Shown here piece by piece: positions 25,113 through 32,770 of a stretch of 50,368 nt of DNA (position 1 is its first letter; each line of letters starts with the position of its first letter). Made by a program: the position numbers and the translations under genes. The stretch spans positions 1-50,368 of the forward strand of contig CAMJPQ010000021.1 in the NCBI GenBank assembly GCA_946407745.1. The letters are read 5' to 3'. This DNA is from an uncultured Clostridia bacterium (GTDB lineage: Bacteria > Bacillota > Clostridia > Christensenellales > Aristaeellaceae). The notes below the pieces were generated by a model. The model saw only the letters and a list, made by a program, of their open reading frames with translations, did no database searches and had not been told where the DNA came from.

Positions 25113-26219
25113 ATGAACATCAACAGAATCCCTGTCGCGTTCTACGGGAAGCGGCGGGTCGTTGCTCCTGAAATCAGTTACAAGTACAACCAGAAGCAGG
25201 TGCTTGAGATTCAGGGGTTCTACGGCCTGCCGGAGTATTTCCGCGTAGACTTCGCGAACGAGGGAGACGCGCTGGCAAAATCCGTGATCGGGACGCCGGA
25301 CGGCATCGAGATCCCGGACGAATACCTCCTGACGGGGAAGGCCATCAAGGTCTACATCGTTCTTGGCGGTCCGGATGAATCCATCCAGACGGTGGCGGAG
25401 ATCGACATCCCGGTCAGAGGGCGGTTGCCAGTATCGGAAGAAACTCCGACTCCGGAGGAACGGAGCATCATCGACGAGCTGATTGCAGCGCTGAACGATG
25501 GTGTCGAGAGGGCCGAGACGGCTGCGGACGAAGCGGAACAGCACGAAGCGGGAGCGGAATCCGACGCCCTGAAGGCTGAAGGCTATGCCTCCGGCACCCA
25601 GGGCGGGCAGGCGGTTGAGGAAGGTTCCGACTACTACCACAACAACGCCGCGTACTTCGCCGGTCAGGCCGGCGCATCCGCAACGGCGGCAGGAGAAGCC
25701 CAGACCGCAGCAGAGACCGCACAGGGCAAGGCCGAGACGGCGCAGGCCGGGGCCGAACAGGCAAAAGAGGACGCTCAGGCGATTGTTGACGGTGCGGTGG
25801 CCACGGTCAATCAGGCAAGGGACGCTGCCGTACAGACTGTACAGCAGGAGGGCGCCACCCAGACGGCGAATGCCAGAGCGCAGGCGGAAGCCGCGGCAAG
25901 GTCGGCAAGCGCGTCGGCCGAGTCGGCAGATGACGCAGCTGCGGCGAAAACAGCGGCTGAAACCGCTCAGGGCGCTGCCGAGACCGCTCAGGGGAAGGCT
26001 GAGACCGCGCAAGGGGCTGCGGAGGACGCCCAGGAGGCGGCAGAAACAGCACAGGAACTGTCCGAACGGGCACAGGCGGCTGCGGAAGAGGCGGCAAGGC
26101 AGGCCGGTGAGCGAGTCGGCATGATCCACGACATCGACAATCAGAAATACTATTCCGTTTCTCAGGAAGTCCGCAACGGATTTCTGGTGGAAACCTTTAC
26201 GGAGGTGCAGAATCCATGA
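25113..26219 (+). CDS. Baseplate upper protein / tail fibre stem with coiled-coil repeats
   Basis: 368 residues. The N-terminal 110 residues form a beta domain (VAFYGKRRVVAPEISYKYNQ, then KAIKVYIVLGGPDESIQTV) like the BppU N-terminal domain that attaches fibres to baseplates. Residues about 115-345 are Ala/Glu/Gln-rich helical repeats with AETAQGKAETAQ units, a trimeric coiled-coil stem. The C-terminal 25 residues are again structured. Its stop overlaps the start of the DGR target gene (ATGA), so the two are made together and the target is probably carried at the tip of this stem. Confidence 0.75.
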   Translation: MNINRIPVAFYGKRRVVAPEISYKYNQKQVLEIQGFYGLPEYFRVDFANEGDALAKSVIGTPDGIEIPDEYLLTGKAIKVYIVLGGPDESIQTVAEIDIPVRGRLPVSEETPTPEERSIIDELIAALNDGVERAETAADEAEQHEAGAESDALKAEGYASGTQGGQAVEEGSDYYHNNAAYFAGQAGASATAAGEAQTAAETAQGKAETAQAGAEQAKEDAQAIVDGAVATVNQARDAAVQTVQQEGATQTANARAQAEAAARSASASAESADDAAAAKTAAETAQGAAETAQGKAETAQGAAEDAQEAAETAQELSERAQAAAEEAARQAGERVGMIHDIDNQKYYSVSQEVRNGFLVETFTEVQNP

Positions 26220-27892
26220 GCGATATTACCAGAACCAGACCGAATGCCGATCAGATGGACCGCCTGATCGAAAATGTGAAGGCTGTGGCGGATGCGGTCT
26301 ACGCAGAGAGCGACATGAGCTTTCTGGCCATGCTGGATGAGAGCAACTACAAGACCACAATGAAGAAGTGGTTCACTGCCCATGGCGCCGCCGCCATGAC
26401 GGACCTGACGGCCCTGTGCGACAAGTGGTACACTCTGACCCGGACGGGATTCTACGGAGGCGTCCGCTTCAATCAGCCGGTGGAGGGCGAGAGCATGAGC
26501 TCTGACGGCACCAGAACCGGCGACTGCGTGGGCAAGACCTGCGTCCCCTCCACGGAGACGGTGGCGGGGCAGGATGACTTCGCCGGGATTCCGCTCTTCG
26601 CCCCGATGGACTGCAACGTCTATCTGGATGAGGACGGAAAACCGCACATCACGGCCATCGACGGCATTGCCGGAGGCTTTGAGCGGTACAACGAGAGCCG
26701 GATCGTCGGCGTTCTGCAGATGACCGGCTGGGTGAAGTTCGTGGACGATTCCTCCGGATGGGGCATCGACTACACCGACAATATCGGGATGCCGGGATTC
26801 CATCCTCTGCCGGAAGCGGTGGATCTGGACGGCACGGTCCGGACCTGGGTGGTTCACGGCAAGTACGGATTCGGCGACAACTGGTCCTGCTGCAGCGGCG
26901 TGAAGACCAAAGTCTGGAACGTCAGCCACAACACCCAGCTCACCGGCGTACACAATCAGTGGGGCAACCGGTACTGCGGCGGAACGAGCGCGGATGACGC
27001 CTTCATGAAGATCATGCTGTGGCTGAAGTACGCGCAGCTGGATTCCGACCGGGTCATGCACGGATGCAACAACTACAACTATGAGTATCAGCCCGCCCTG
27101 GCTGAGACCGGCGTGGAGCGCATCCTCCTCACCACGGCACAGGCGGCGAACCTTGTCGTCGGCAGTGCGGTGGTTCTGGCGGCGTCCAAACGTGCGCAGA
27201 GCAATGTCGTTGACCGCTGCAAGATTACCAAGATCGAGAACGTAGAGATCGGCGGCACGACCTACGGCGCCGTGTATGTGGACAACGGCGGCGTGACCTT
27301 CGACACCACCACGGAGCTGTGGCTCTCCACCATCGAGTGGTGGAGCGGCAGCACCGACAATATTCTTGGCAATGACGGCGGCATCAATCCGGCTTCGGAC
27401 AAGTACCCGGTCAAGATCCAGGGCATCGAATACATGGTCGGCTGCTACGAGGTCATGGGCGACACGATTCTGGACGTCGCGGAGATTGACGGCGTGGAGT
27501 GCCAGGTGGCCAAGGTCTGCAGGGACGCCACGAAGCTGGCAACCTCGGTGACGGCCAACTACATCACCGCCGGGTACGGTGTGCCGAGACCGGCAACTGC
27601 CGGATGGACCTGGGCCAAGCGGATGGGCTTTGACAGTAACCTTCCGGAAGTCCTGATCCCGTCCGTGACGGGGGCCAGTTCGTCCACGGGAACCAGAGAC
27701 GGTTTCTATGAAGAGGCGATCGGCGCAACCGGCCTCCGAGAGTGGCGGCGCTTCGGCCACCTGAACAGCGGTTTGGCGAACGCCGGCTTGTCTTGCGGCA
27801 TCGGCAGCGACGGGCTCGGGACCGCGACCTGGTCCATCGGCGGGCGCCTTTCCGTCACCGGAAACAGGGGTGAATTTCAGGCGGCCGCCTAA
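26216..27892 (+). CDS. DGR target protein: diversified receptor-binding tail tip
   Basis: 558 residues. The N-terminal region is helical, the middle is beta-rich, and the C-terminal 110 residues resemble C-type-lectin-like DGR targets (RDGFYEEAIGATGLREWRRF, then GHLNSGLANAGLSCG). The last about 35 codons before the tail end are the variable repeat. Residues 515, 518, 521, 529, 531, 532, 536, 538, 540 and 545 differ from what the template would encode. The product probably contacts the host receptor. ATGA overlap with the fibre stem gene couples translation. Confidence 0.85.
   Translation: MSDITRTRPNADQMDRLIENVKAVADAVYAESDMSFLAMLDESNYKTTMKKWFTAHGAAAMTDLTALCDKWYTLTRTGFYGGVRFNQPVEGESMSSDGTRTGDCVGKTCVPSTETVAGQDDFAGIPLFAPMDCNVYLDEDGKPHITAIDGIAGGFERYNESRIVGVLQMTGWVKFVDDSSGWGIDYTDNIGMPGFHPLPEAVDLDGTVRTWVVHGKYGFGDNWSCCSGVKTKVWNVSHNTQLTGVHNQWGNRYCGGTSADDAFMKIMLWLKYAQLDSDRVMHGCNNYNYEYQPALAETGVERILLTTAQAANLVVGSAVVLAASKRAQSNVVDRCKITKIENVEIGGTTYGAVYVDNGGVTFDTTTELWLSTIEWWSGSTDNILGNDGGINPASDKYPVKIQGIEYMVGCYEVMGDTILDVAEIDGVECQVAKVCRDATKLATSVTANYITAGYGVPRPATAGWTWAKRMGFDSNLPEVLIPSVTGASSSTGTRDGFYEEAIGATGLREWRRFGHLNSGLANAGLSCGIGSDGLGTATWSIGGRLSVTGNRGEFQAAA
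27748..27852 (+). repeat. DGR variable repeat (VR)
   Basis: 105 bases aligned without gaps to the template repeat at 28023-28127 (offset 275). There are 12 differences, all at template adenines: 28033, 28043, 28051, 28076, 28082, 28084, 28097, 28103, 28108, 28109, 28123 and 28127. The adenine-free stretch GGCGGGCGC at 27839-27847 is identical and is the likely initiation site for mutagenic homing. The last one or two differences may already belong to the boundary. Confidence 0.9.
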
Positions 27893-27907
27893 GCGGACGA
27901 CTGAAAG

Positions 27908-27982
27908 AGGGGGCAACGCCCCCTAACCAAAACCGGCGTCAGCCGGTCGCAAAAATTTGACAAAATCCGGCCTTCGGGCCGG
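27908..27982 (+). other. Three stacked hairpins between VR and TR
   Basis: AGGGGGC-AAC-GCCCCCT (27908-27924), ACCGGC-GTCA-GCCGGT (27932-27947) and CCGGCC-TTCG-GGCCGG (27967-27982). The last is a C(UUCG)G tetraloop, the most stable RNA type. In the Bordetella phage DGR a hairpin behind VR raises homing efficiency. The same function here is inference; they could also be terminators, but only short T-rich or A-rich stretches follow. Confidence 0.65.
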
Positions 27983-28022
27983 TGGGGATTGATCATGCAT
28001 CCGCTGGTGGTCTGTGGTGGCT

Positions 28023-28127
28023 GCGCTTCGGCAACCTGAACAACGGTTTGACGAACGCCGGCTTGTCTTGCGGCAACGGCAACAACGGGCTCGGGAACGC
28101 GAACTGGAACATCGGCGGGCGCATTTA
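28023..28127 (+). repeat. DGR template repeat (TR)
   Basis: The non-mutated donor copy of VR. It contains 24 adenines, mostly in ten AAC codons, 8 of which are altered in VR. AAC codons are the classic DGR choice because adenine mutation gives many residues and no stop. The TR is non-coding in function, although its frame is open into the reverse transcriptase frame. Confidence 0.9.
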
Positions 28128-28149
28128 TGGATTGAGTGACACACAAAAA

Positions 28150-28245
28150 GGGGCGGAAGCCCCACGCATGGTCAGTTCCTCGCTGCGGCGAAAATGTGTC
28201 GTTCCGGCACCGGGGACAGCCCCTGAAATTGAAGCTGCTCCCCGG
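28150..28245 (+). ncRNA. Structured spacer of the DGR template RNA
   Basis: Between TR and the reverse transcriptase start lie a GGGGC-GGAA-GCCCC hairpin (28150-28163, GNRA-like loop) and a longer stem: CCGGGG (28210-28215) with CCCCGG (28240-28245), continued by CAGC (28217-28220) with GCTG (28234-28237). In studied DGRs the RNA downstream of TR is needed for cDNA priming. That the same holds here is inference; ends of the RNA are unknown. Confidence 0.55.
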
Positions 28246-28338
28246 GGCCATGCGGGATATCTGCGCATGGTCGGGCTTAGTAGATGGAACCGAAAGGCCC
28301 TGAGATTCAAAAAGACTGAGCCGTCAGGAGAGGACGAT

Positions 28339-29523
28339 ATGAAAACATACTGCAGAAATATCGACCCTTCTGATGTAAAAACTATCGAACCCTTTGTGTG
28401 GGACTGCATCAGGCCGAAGCTGAAGCGGAAGGACTACAGTGATTTCGTTTCACGGTACTGCGACCTGACGGATCGGGAGATCCGGGAAAACGCCCGGCAT
28501 GGATACGGACTCTATCCGGACATGGAACGGGCAGTTCGTAACATCTCCCTGGACATTTCCCTTCGAATCCGGCAGAAGGATCTGCAGCTGGACCCGATCC
28601 GGTATTCCACACGCACGGACGGACTGAGCAAGAAGACCAGAGTCATCGGCGTGGAAAGCGTCATGCAGCAGATCATGGAGCACGTGGCCGTCGGCTGCAT
28701 GAAGGAACTGTGGACTGCAAAGTATGAGTATCACCAGTACGCCAGCATCAAGGGCCGTGGCCAGCTGAAGGGCGTGAAGGCCATCCAGAAATGGACGAAG
28801 AAGGGCAAGACGAAGTATTTCGTCAAGCTTGACGTCCGGAAGTGCTTTCAGAGCCTGAAGCGGGAGATGGCCATGCGCTGGCTACGGCGGGACATCGGAA
28901 AGAATGCCCTGCTGCTGTGGTTTGTGGACGCTCTTCTGCAGATGCACGGTGACGGCCTGGTGATCGGCAGTCTCCTCAGTCAGTTCCTGTGCAACTATTT
29001 CCTGTCCTACGCCTACCGGTATGTCATGAGCCTGTGCAAGGAGCGGCGAGGCAAGCGGATGAAGCTTGTGAGCTGCGCCCTGTTCTACATGGATGACATT
29101 CTGCTCACCGGCGTGGACCGTCGCAATCTGGTGATGGCTGTCCGGAAGATGATCAAATTCATGCTGAAGGAATTTGGCCTCACGGTGAAACCGGACTGGC
29201 ACGTCCGGAAGCACACAGACTGCGGCATCGACATGATGGGCTATGTGGTCACGGCAAAAGGCCGGATCAAGATCAGGCCGAGGGTGTTCATCCGGGCAAG
29301 GCGGGCGTTCGTCCGCTCCGCCAGGGGAGACAACCGGCTGAAGATGCAGACCAGAGTGTCGGCCTATTACGGATTCTTCAAGGCGGCGAGGATCCGCCAC
29401 TTTGAGACCGTGAAGGAGAAGGGAGCCGAAAAGGGAACGGTGATACAGATTTTGGAGATCCAGAAAAAGGCATCAAGCATCATTTCAAACGAAGCGAGGA
29501 GGAATTTGTCATGCGCAGCGTGA
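28339..29523 (+). CDS. DGR reverse transcriptase
   Basis: 394 residues from the ATG at 28339, with AGGAGAGGA ahead. KYFVKLDVRKCFQSL holds the first catalytic Asp, GSLLSQ at about 210-215 replaces the QGxxxSP motif of other reverse transcriptases and is typical of DGR enzymes, and FYMDDILLTG (YMDD about 250-253) is the catalytic centre. It copies the template RNA with errors at adenines to make mutated cDNA for the VR. The frame is open upstream to 27982, across TR, but that longer start is unlikely. No Avd accessory gene is seen nearby. Confidence 0.95.
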   Translation: MKTYCRNIDPSDVKTIEPFVWDCIRPKLKRKDYSDFVSRYCDLTDREIRENARHGYGLYPDMERAVRNISLDISLRIRQKDLQLDPIRYSTRTDGLSKKTRVIGVESVMQQIMEHVAVGCMKELWTAKYEYHQYASIKGRGQLKGVKAIQKWTKKGKTKYFVKLDVRKCFQSLKREMAMRWLRRDIGKNALLLWFVDALLQMHGDGLVIGSLLSQFLCNYFLSYAYRYVMSLCKERRGKRMKLVSCALFYMDDILLTGVDRRNLVMAVRKMIKFMLKEFGLTVKPDWHVRKHTDCGIDMMGYVVTAKGRIKIRPRVFIRARRAFVRSARGDNRLKMQTRVSAYYGFFKAARIRHFETVKEKGAEKGTVIQILEIQKKASSIISNEARRNLSCAA

Positions 29524-29837
29524 GCACGTCCGCTGAGAAACAGCGGGACATTGAGATCCTTGTCGGGGAAGAGGTCACCCAGATCTATCTCCGGACGGAT
29601 CACCGGGAAGTGGAAGACACCGAAGAGGGAATGACCGGCACCCACTGGGAGTGCGAGGAGGCGTTCATGGCCTGCCCGACGGATGAGGCCCCGACGGCGG
29701 AGGAGATCGAGGAGGCCTTTGAGGACTGGTTCGACTATGCCGCAGAGTGGACGGCCCCGAAGCAGAAGAACCTTGCCCAGCTGCAGGCGGACATTGAGTA
29801 CATCGCCGCGATGACCGGCGTGGAACTGGAGGCGTAA
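29511..29837 (+). CDS. Tail-module hypothetical protein
   Basis: 108 residues, acidic, start overlapping the reverse transcriptase end by 13 bases with GAGGAGGAA ahead. It does not look like Avd (which is a basic helical-bundle protein). Its position before XkdX suggests a tail or tail-fibre associated protein common in such modules. Residues 65-105 are helical (EEIEEAFEDWFDYAAEWTAP). Confidence 0.6.
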   Translation: MRSVSTSAEKQRDIEILVGEEVTQIYLRTDHREVEDTEEGMTGTHWECEEAFMACPTDEAPTAEEIEEAFEDWFDYAAEWTAPKQKNLAQLQADIEYIAAMTGVELEA

Positions 29838-29839
29838 TC

Positions 29840-30001
29840 ATGGCCATGCACAGCAAGAACTATCTGATGGTGAAGCGAAACTATGACAGGGGCCTTTGGA
29901 CCAAAGAGCAGGTCTACGCTCTGGTCGGCGTTCCGAAGACCGGAATCACCGAGGCGGAATACGAGCAGATCACCGGCGAACCTTACGTGCCGGAGAACTG
30001 A
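29840..30001 (+). CDS. xkdX: XkdX-family protein
   Basis: 53 residues: HSKNYLMVKRNYDRGLWTKE, then VYALVGVPKTGITEAEYEQI matches the XkdX family of small proteins encoded between tail-fibre and lysis genes in many phages of Bacillota. Role unknown, possibly tail-fibre related. An ATG at 29846 is an alternative start. Confidence 0.85.
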   Translation: MAMHSKNYLMVKRNYDRGLWTKEQVYALVGVPKTGITEAEYEQITGEPYVPEN

Positions 30002-30024
30002 CCGCTGAGAGAGGAAGCCAGAAC

Positions 30025-30216
30025 ATGACAGACCTACAGATTTTCGAATCTCTCTGCGACATCATCGCCCGGCAGGCGGAGGTCATCAAAACGCTTGTCA
30101 CACAACTGCAGGAGCTGGACGCCATCACGGATGAGACGGCAGACAGCCTGTATGAGCTGGAAGTTGACTTTGAGGCGGTGACAGGAGATCCAGACCTATA
30201 CGAAAACGAATCATGA
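30025..30216 (+). CDS. Small helical protein before the lysis genes
   Basis: 63 residues from the ATG at 30025 (GAGGAAG ahead). Helical, Leu/Ile/Gln-rich first half (ARQAEVIKTLVTQLQELDAI), acidic second half. Small coiled-coil genes occur regularly between XkdX and holin. Function unknown. Confidence 0.6.
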   Translation: MTDLQIFESLCDIIARQAEVIKTLVTQLQELDAITDETADSLYELEVDFEAVTGDPDLYENES

Positions 30217-30222
30217 ACATCT

Positions 30223-30255
30223 GACCCGTTCCGGAGTGGAGCGGGTCTTCTTTTT
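30223..30255 (+). terminator. Possible terminator between tail and lysis genes
   Basis: GACCCG (30223-30228) pairs with CGGGTC (30242-30247), followed by TTCTTTTT. The stem is only 6 bp, so termination is probably partial and could lower lysis gene expression. Confidence 0.5.
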
Positions 30256-30269
30256 GGGAGGTGGCCGTC

Positions 30270-30584
30270 ATGGAATGGCTTTCTGTACTCGCCGAAGTGG
30301 CGAAAATTGTTGGAAACTGCACAGGCATCATCGCCTTTCTGGCGATCCTGGTGAAACCGGTCAGGGAATGGCTGTTCGGCATGAAGGATATACGGGAGGC
30401 CCAGAAGTGCCAGCTCCGGTCCGACATGCTGCACACCTATTACAAGCACCGGGAGGAAGACACCATCAGGCAGTATGAGAAGGAGAATTTCCTGATGGAG
30501 TACAAGGCGTACAAGCGCCTGAAGGGAAACTCATTCATTGACGACATCGAAAAGGAAATCAGAACCTGGGACGTAATCACATGA
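30270..30584 (+). CDS. Membrane protein of the lysis module, holin-like candidate
   Basis: 104 residues from the ATG at 30270 with GGGAGGTGG close ahead; a GTG at 30261 is possible. One N-terminal membrane helix (residues about 5-28) precedes a charged helical domain ending LKGNSFIDDIEKEIRTWDVI. Proteins of this shape are common in lysis regions of clostridial phages and may be a holin partner or antiholin; a single membrane segment makes it different from the Hol44-like protein at 32244. Confidence 0.6.
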   Translation: MEWLSVLAEVAKIVGNCTGIIAFLAILVKPVREWLFGMKDIREAQKCQLRSDMLHTYYKHREEDTIRQYEKENFLMEYKAYKRLKGNSFIDDIEKEIRTWDVIT

Positions 30585-30596
30585 CGGAGGTGTGAC

Positions 30597-31064
30597 ATGA
30601 ATCTGGCACAGTTCGCAATTCCAATGGCCTGCGAGGTCCCTGTGGGCGCCTTCGCGGTCTGGCAGATTCCGGAACTCGGCGTGTCGGTCCCACTGTACAA
30701 GGGACAGGGCGCGGTGGCCCAGAAGCAGGTGGACGCCGAGAACAGCGCAAGCTATATGCCCTACGGCTGCGGCCACATCATCGCCGACCATGCCGAGAGC
30801 GTGAGCAACAACGGCAAGGGAAGATGGGAGATCGGGCGGCTGCGTCCGGACGACATGGCCTTCCTGATCCGGCCGAACCGCAGCACGGAAGCCTACCGCT
30901 GCGTGCAGGTGGCCAGAGTGGATGTTCACCGCAGCTGCTACACACTGGACGGGATCGGGATGTACCCACACTCGGTCACGGATATTGTCTGCGCCTGCTG
31001 CACGGACAACGGCCCGACGGAGAACTACTGGGCGCTGTTCAAACGCCAGGGGGTCATGCCATGA
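30597..31064 (+). CDS. Sortase-like cysteine transpeptidase fold protein
   Basis: 155 residues. The order of motifs follows sortases: IPELGVSVPLYKG near residue 22, GHIIADHAES near 58 (candidate catalytic His), WEIGRLRPDDMAFLI, TEAYRCVQVARVDVHRS, DIVCACCTD near 130 (candidate Cys, corresponding to TLxTC) and a late FKRQG (candidate Arg). No signal peptide or membrane anchor is visible, so it would act inside the cell or after lysis. It may modify or bind cell-wall material, but function is inferred from the fold only. Confidence 0.5.
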   Translation: MNLAQFAIPMACEVPVGAFAVWQIPELGVSVPLYKGQGAVAQKQVDAENSASYMPYGCGHIIADHAESVSNNGKGRWEIGRLRPDDMAFLIRPNRSTEAYRCVQVARVDVHRSCYTLDGIGMYPHSVTDIVCACCTDNGPTENYWALFKRQGVMP

Positions 31065-31207
31065 CGGAGAAAACAGCGGTGATCATCATCACGATCGGGC
31101 TCTTCGTTCTGCTGGCCTTGATGCTGTATGCATGCTGTGTCGTGGCTGCGAAGGACGAAGAGCGCATGAGAAATCGGAAGAAAGATGACTGGAGGTGGGA
31201 GGAATGA
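31061..31207 (+). CDS. Small single-span membrane protein
   Basis: 48 residues: a helix of about 22 hydrophobic residues (AVIIITIGLFVLLALMLYAC and on) and a basic, then acidic tail. Its start overlaps the sortase-like gene (ATGCCATGA context) and its stop overlaps the endolysin start. Placement suggests a lysis helper. Confidence 0.6.
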   Translation: MTEKTAVIIITIGLFVLLALMLYACCVVAAKDEERMRNRKKDDWRWEE

Positions 31208-32040
31208 CTCGGAAGCAGACCATTTACACGATCCTCCGGAACGCCGGTCTGAGCGAGGCGGGCGCCATCGGCATGATGGGCAACTGGGCCTGCGAGTCCG
31301 GCCTGGAACCTTGGCGGCTGCAGAACGACTTCGACCCGTTCCGGACGACCTCAAAGAACTACGTGGCCAGAGCGACCAGCGGCGCCATGAGCAAGGAAGA
31401 GTTCTGCCGGGCAGTCGGATTTGGACTGGCCCAGTGGACGCTGCCCTATCGGAAAGATAAGCTATGGACGTTCTGGAAACGCTACGGCACGGCACTGGAC
31501 AGTGAGATCATGCAGACGCACTTCGCCCTGTCGGAGCTAAAGACAGAAGGGGAGTATGCCGGCCTCTTCCGGATGCTGAAGCAATCCACCAACCTGACGG
31601 CCTGCTGCGACGCCATCTGCGAGAGCTATGAGCGCCCGGCGGTGAACAACTACAAGGACCGGCGGGACGCGGCAGAAAGCCTGCTGCGGGAGTTCTCTGG
31701 CTTCGTGGTAGATCCGGCGGCGCTGGTGGAGTACGTCCCCGCCCAGGAGAGCGGGTCTGCGGCGTCCACCGTCACGCCCGTTGCCACGACACCGGCGATC
31801 ATGCCGACGCACGAATACTGGCCTCCGAGGGTCATCTGCGAGGGCATGAAGGGACCGGACGTGGAAGTGCTGTGCGCCCTGCTGAAGGCACAGGAGTGCG
31901 GTGTGAACTACATCGACTCGAACTTCGGCTCGTTCCTGACGGAGCGGGTGAAGGCATACCAGACCGAGCACGGTCTGAAGGCAGACGGTATTGTCGGCCC
32001 GCTGACGTGGGCGGCATTGCTGAAAATTACCAAAACCTGA
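31204..32040 (+). CDS. Endolysin: phage lysozyme-like domain plus peptidoglycan-binding domain
   Basis: 278 residues from the ATG at 31204 (GGTGGGAGG ahead). Residues 1-160 (GAIGMMGNWACESGLEPWRL, then GFGLAQWTLPYRKDKLWTFW) match the phage tail-lysozyme type domain; Glu in CESGLE is the likely acid. Residues about 205-278 are a peptidoglycan-binding domain (VEVLCALLKAQE, SNFGSFLTERVKAYQTEHGL, DGIVGPLTWAALL). It cuts the host wall at the end of infection, released by the holin encoded downstream. No signal peptide. Confidence 0.9.
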   Translation: MTRKQTIYTILRNAGLSEAGAIGMMGNWACESGLEPWRLQNDFDPFRTTSKNYVARATSGAMSKEEFCRAVGFGLAQWTLPYRKDKLWTFWKRYGTALDSEIMQTHFALSELKTEGEYAGLFRMLKQSTNLTACCDAICESYERPAVNNYKDRRDAAESLLREFSGFVVDPAALVEYVPAQESGSAASTVTPVATTPAIMPTHEYWPPRVICEGMKGPDVEVLCALLKAQECGVNYIDSNFGSFLTERVKAYQTEHGLKADGIVGPLTWAALLKITKT

Positions 32041-32055
32041 GAAAGGAGAAAAACC

Positions 32056-32229
32056 ATGGGCGAAAACATCCAGTTTGCATTTGTGACGAAAGACGGCACC
32101 GAACACCGTCTCAACGTCCAGGCGACCACGATCTTTCAGGCGGCGTTTGAGATCCTTGAGAGCATCGCGGTCGGAGATCTGACGGTGGATCCCAAGGACA
32201 TCGTGAAGATCATCGACATTCCCGGCTGA
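32056..32229 (+). CDS. Hypothetical small protein between endolysin and holin
   Basis: 57 residues from the ATG at 32056 with GAAAGGAGAA ahead. An N-terminal beta hairpin-like part is followed by one helix (TIFQAAFEILESIAVGD). Stop lies 14 bases before the holin. No family is recognised. Confidence 0.55.
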   Translation: MGENIQFAFVTKDGTEHRLNVQATTIFQAAFEILESIAVGDLTVDPKDIVKIIDIPG

Positions 32230-32243
32230 GAAAGGAGAAGGAA

Positions 32244-32585
32244 ATGGATATCATTGAGAATCTCGGGATTGAAGTATTCCCCGCAATCGTCGTGATCTGC
32301 CTTCTGATCGGCTTCGTGTGCAAGGCATCCCCGCTGGATGACCGCTGGATCCCGATTGTGTGCGGATTCTTCGGCGGCATCCTCGGCATTGTGTCGATGA
32401 TGATCTCGGAAGCATTCCCGACGAAGGACCCGATCCTCGCTGTTGCGGTAGGTATTATGTCTGGCCTCGCCGCAACCGGACTGCATCAGGCAGTGTGGCA
32501 GTGGCTGAAAAAGAAATATGCCCCTGACATCCCGGAAGACGAACCTCCGGATGACGACACGAACGCATACACCGGCCTGCATTAA
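32244..32585 (+). CDS. Holin, Hol44 superfamily-like
   Basis: 113 residues with three hydrophobic segments (about 10-30, 38-57, 70-90) and a charged, Pro/Asp-rich tail. DDRWIPIVCGFFGGILGIVS, then AVAVGIMSGLAATGLHQAVW follows the Hol44-like pattern. It forms membrane holes that let the endolysin reach the wall. It is the last gene of the rightward operon, and its stop lies 14 bases before the terminator. Confidence 0.85.
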   Translation: MDIIENLGIEVFPAIVVICLLIGFVCKASPLDDRWIPIVCGFFGGILGIVSMMISEAFPTKDPILAVAVGIMSGLAATGLHQAVWQWLKKKYAPDIPEDEPPDDDTNAYTGLH

Positions 32586-32598
32586 CTGACGAATATCG

Positions 32599-32648
32599 AG
32601 AGCCCCTATCATTTTGCCAACACCGGCAGAATGGTAGGGGCTCTTTTG
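32599..32648. terminator. Terminator between the convergent late and early operons
   Basis: A 20-bp stem with two G-T or mismatched pairs (AGAGCCCCTATCATTTTGCC against GGCAGAATGGTAGGGGCTCT) followed by TTTTGC on the plus strand. It separates the rightward late genes from the leftward early genes. The stretch 32649-32770 holds no gene. Confidence 0.9.
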
Positions 32649-32770
32649 CTTTTTGCGGGCCAAATTGGCCTTGGATTTGGCTTCCATTGGTTTTCAGCGG
32701 TCAGGGGGATGCTGGGATATAGGTTTGGGCCGAAAAACGCAAGGAGCGTCGTTCCCAGGGCCGCCGCGGG

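Noticed and set aside
25700-26060. Repetitive DNA in the fibre stem gene as a tandem repeat element
   Set aside because: The repetition follows the helical AETAQ-type protein repeats and is explained by the coding sequence.
26162-27916. 584-codon minus-strand frame opposite the DGR target gene
   Set aside because: A shadow frame of a GC-rich coding gene, without ribosome binding site or recognisable domain.
27982-29523. 513-codon frame as the real reverse transcriptase gene
   Set aside because: The upstream part covers the template repeat and spacer, and a well-placed ATG with AGGAGAGGA is at 28339, exactly where the reverse transcriptase similarity begins.
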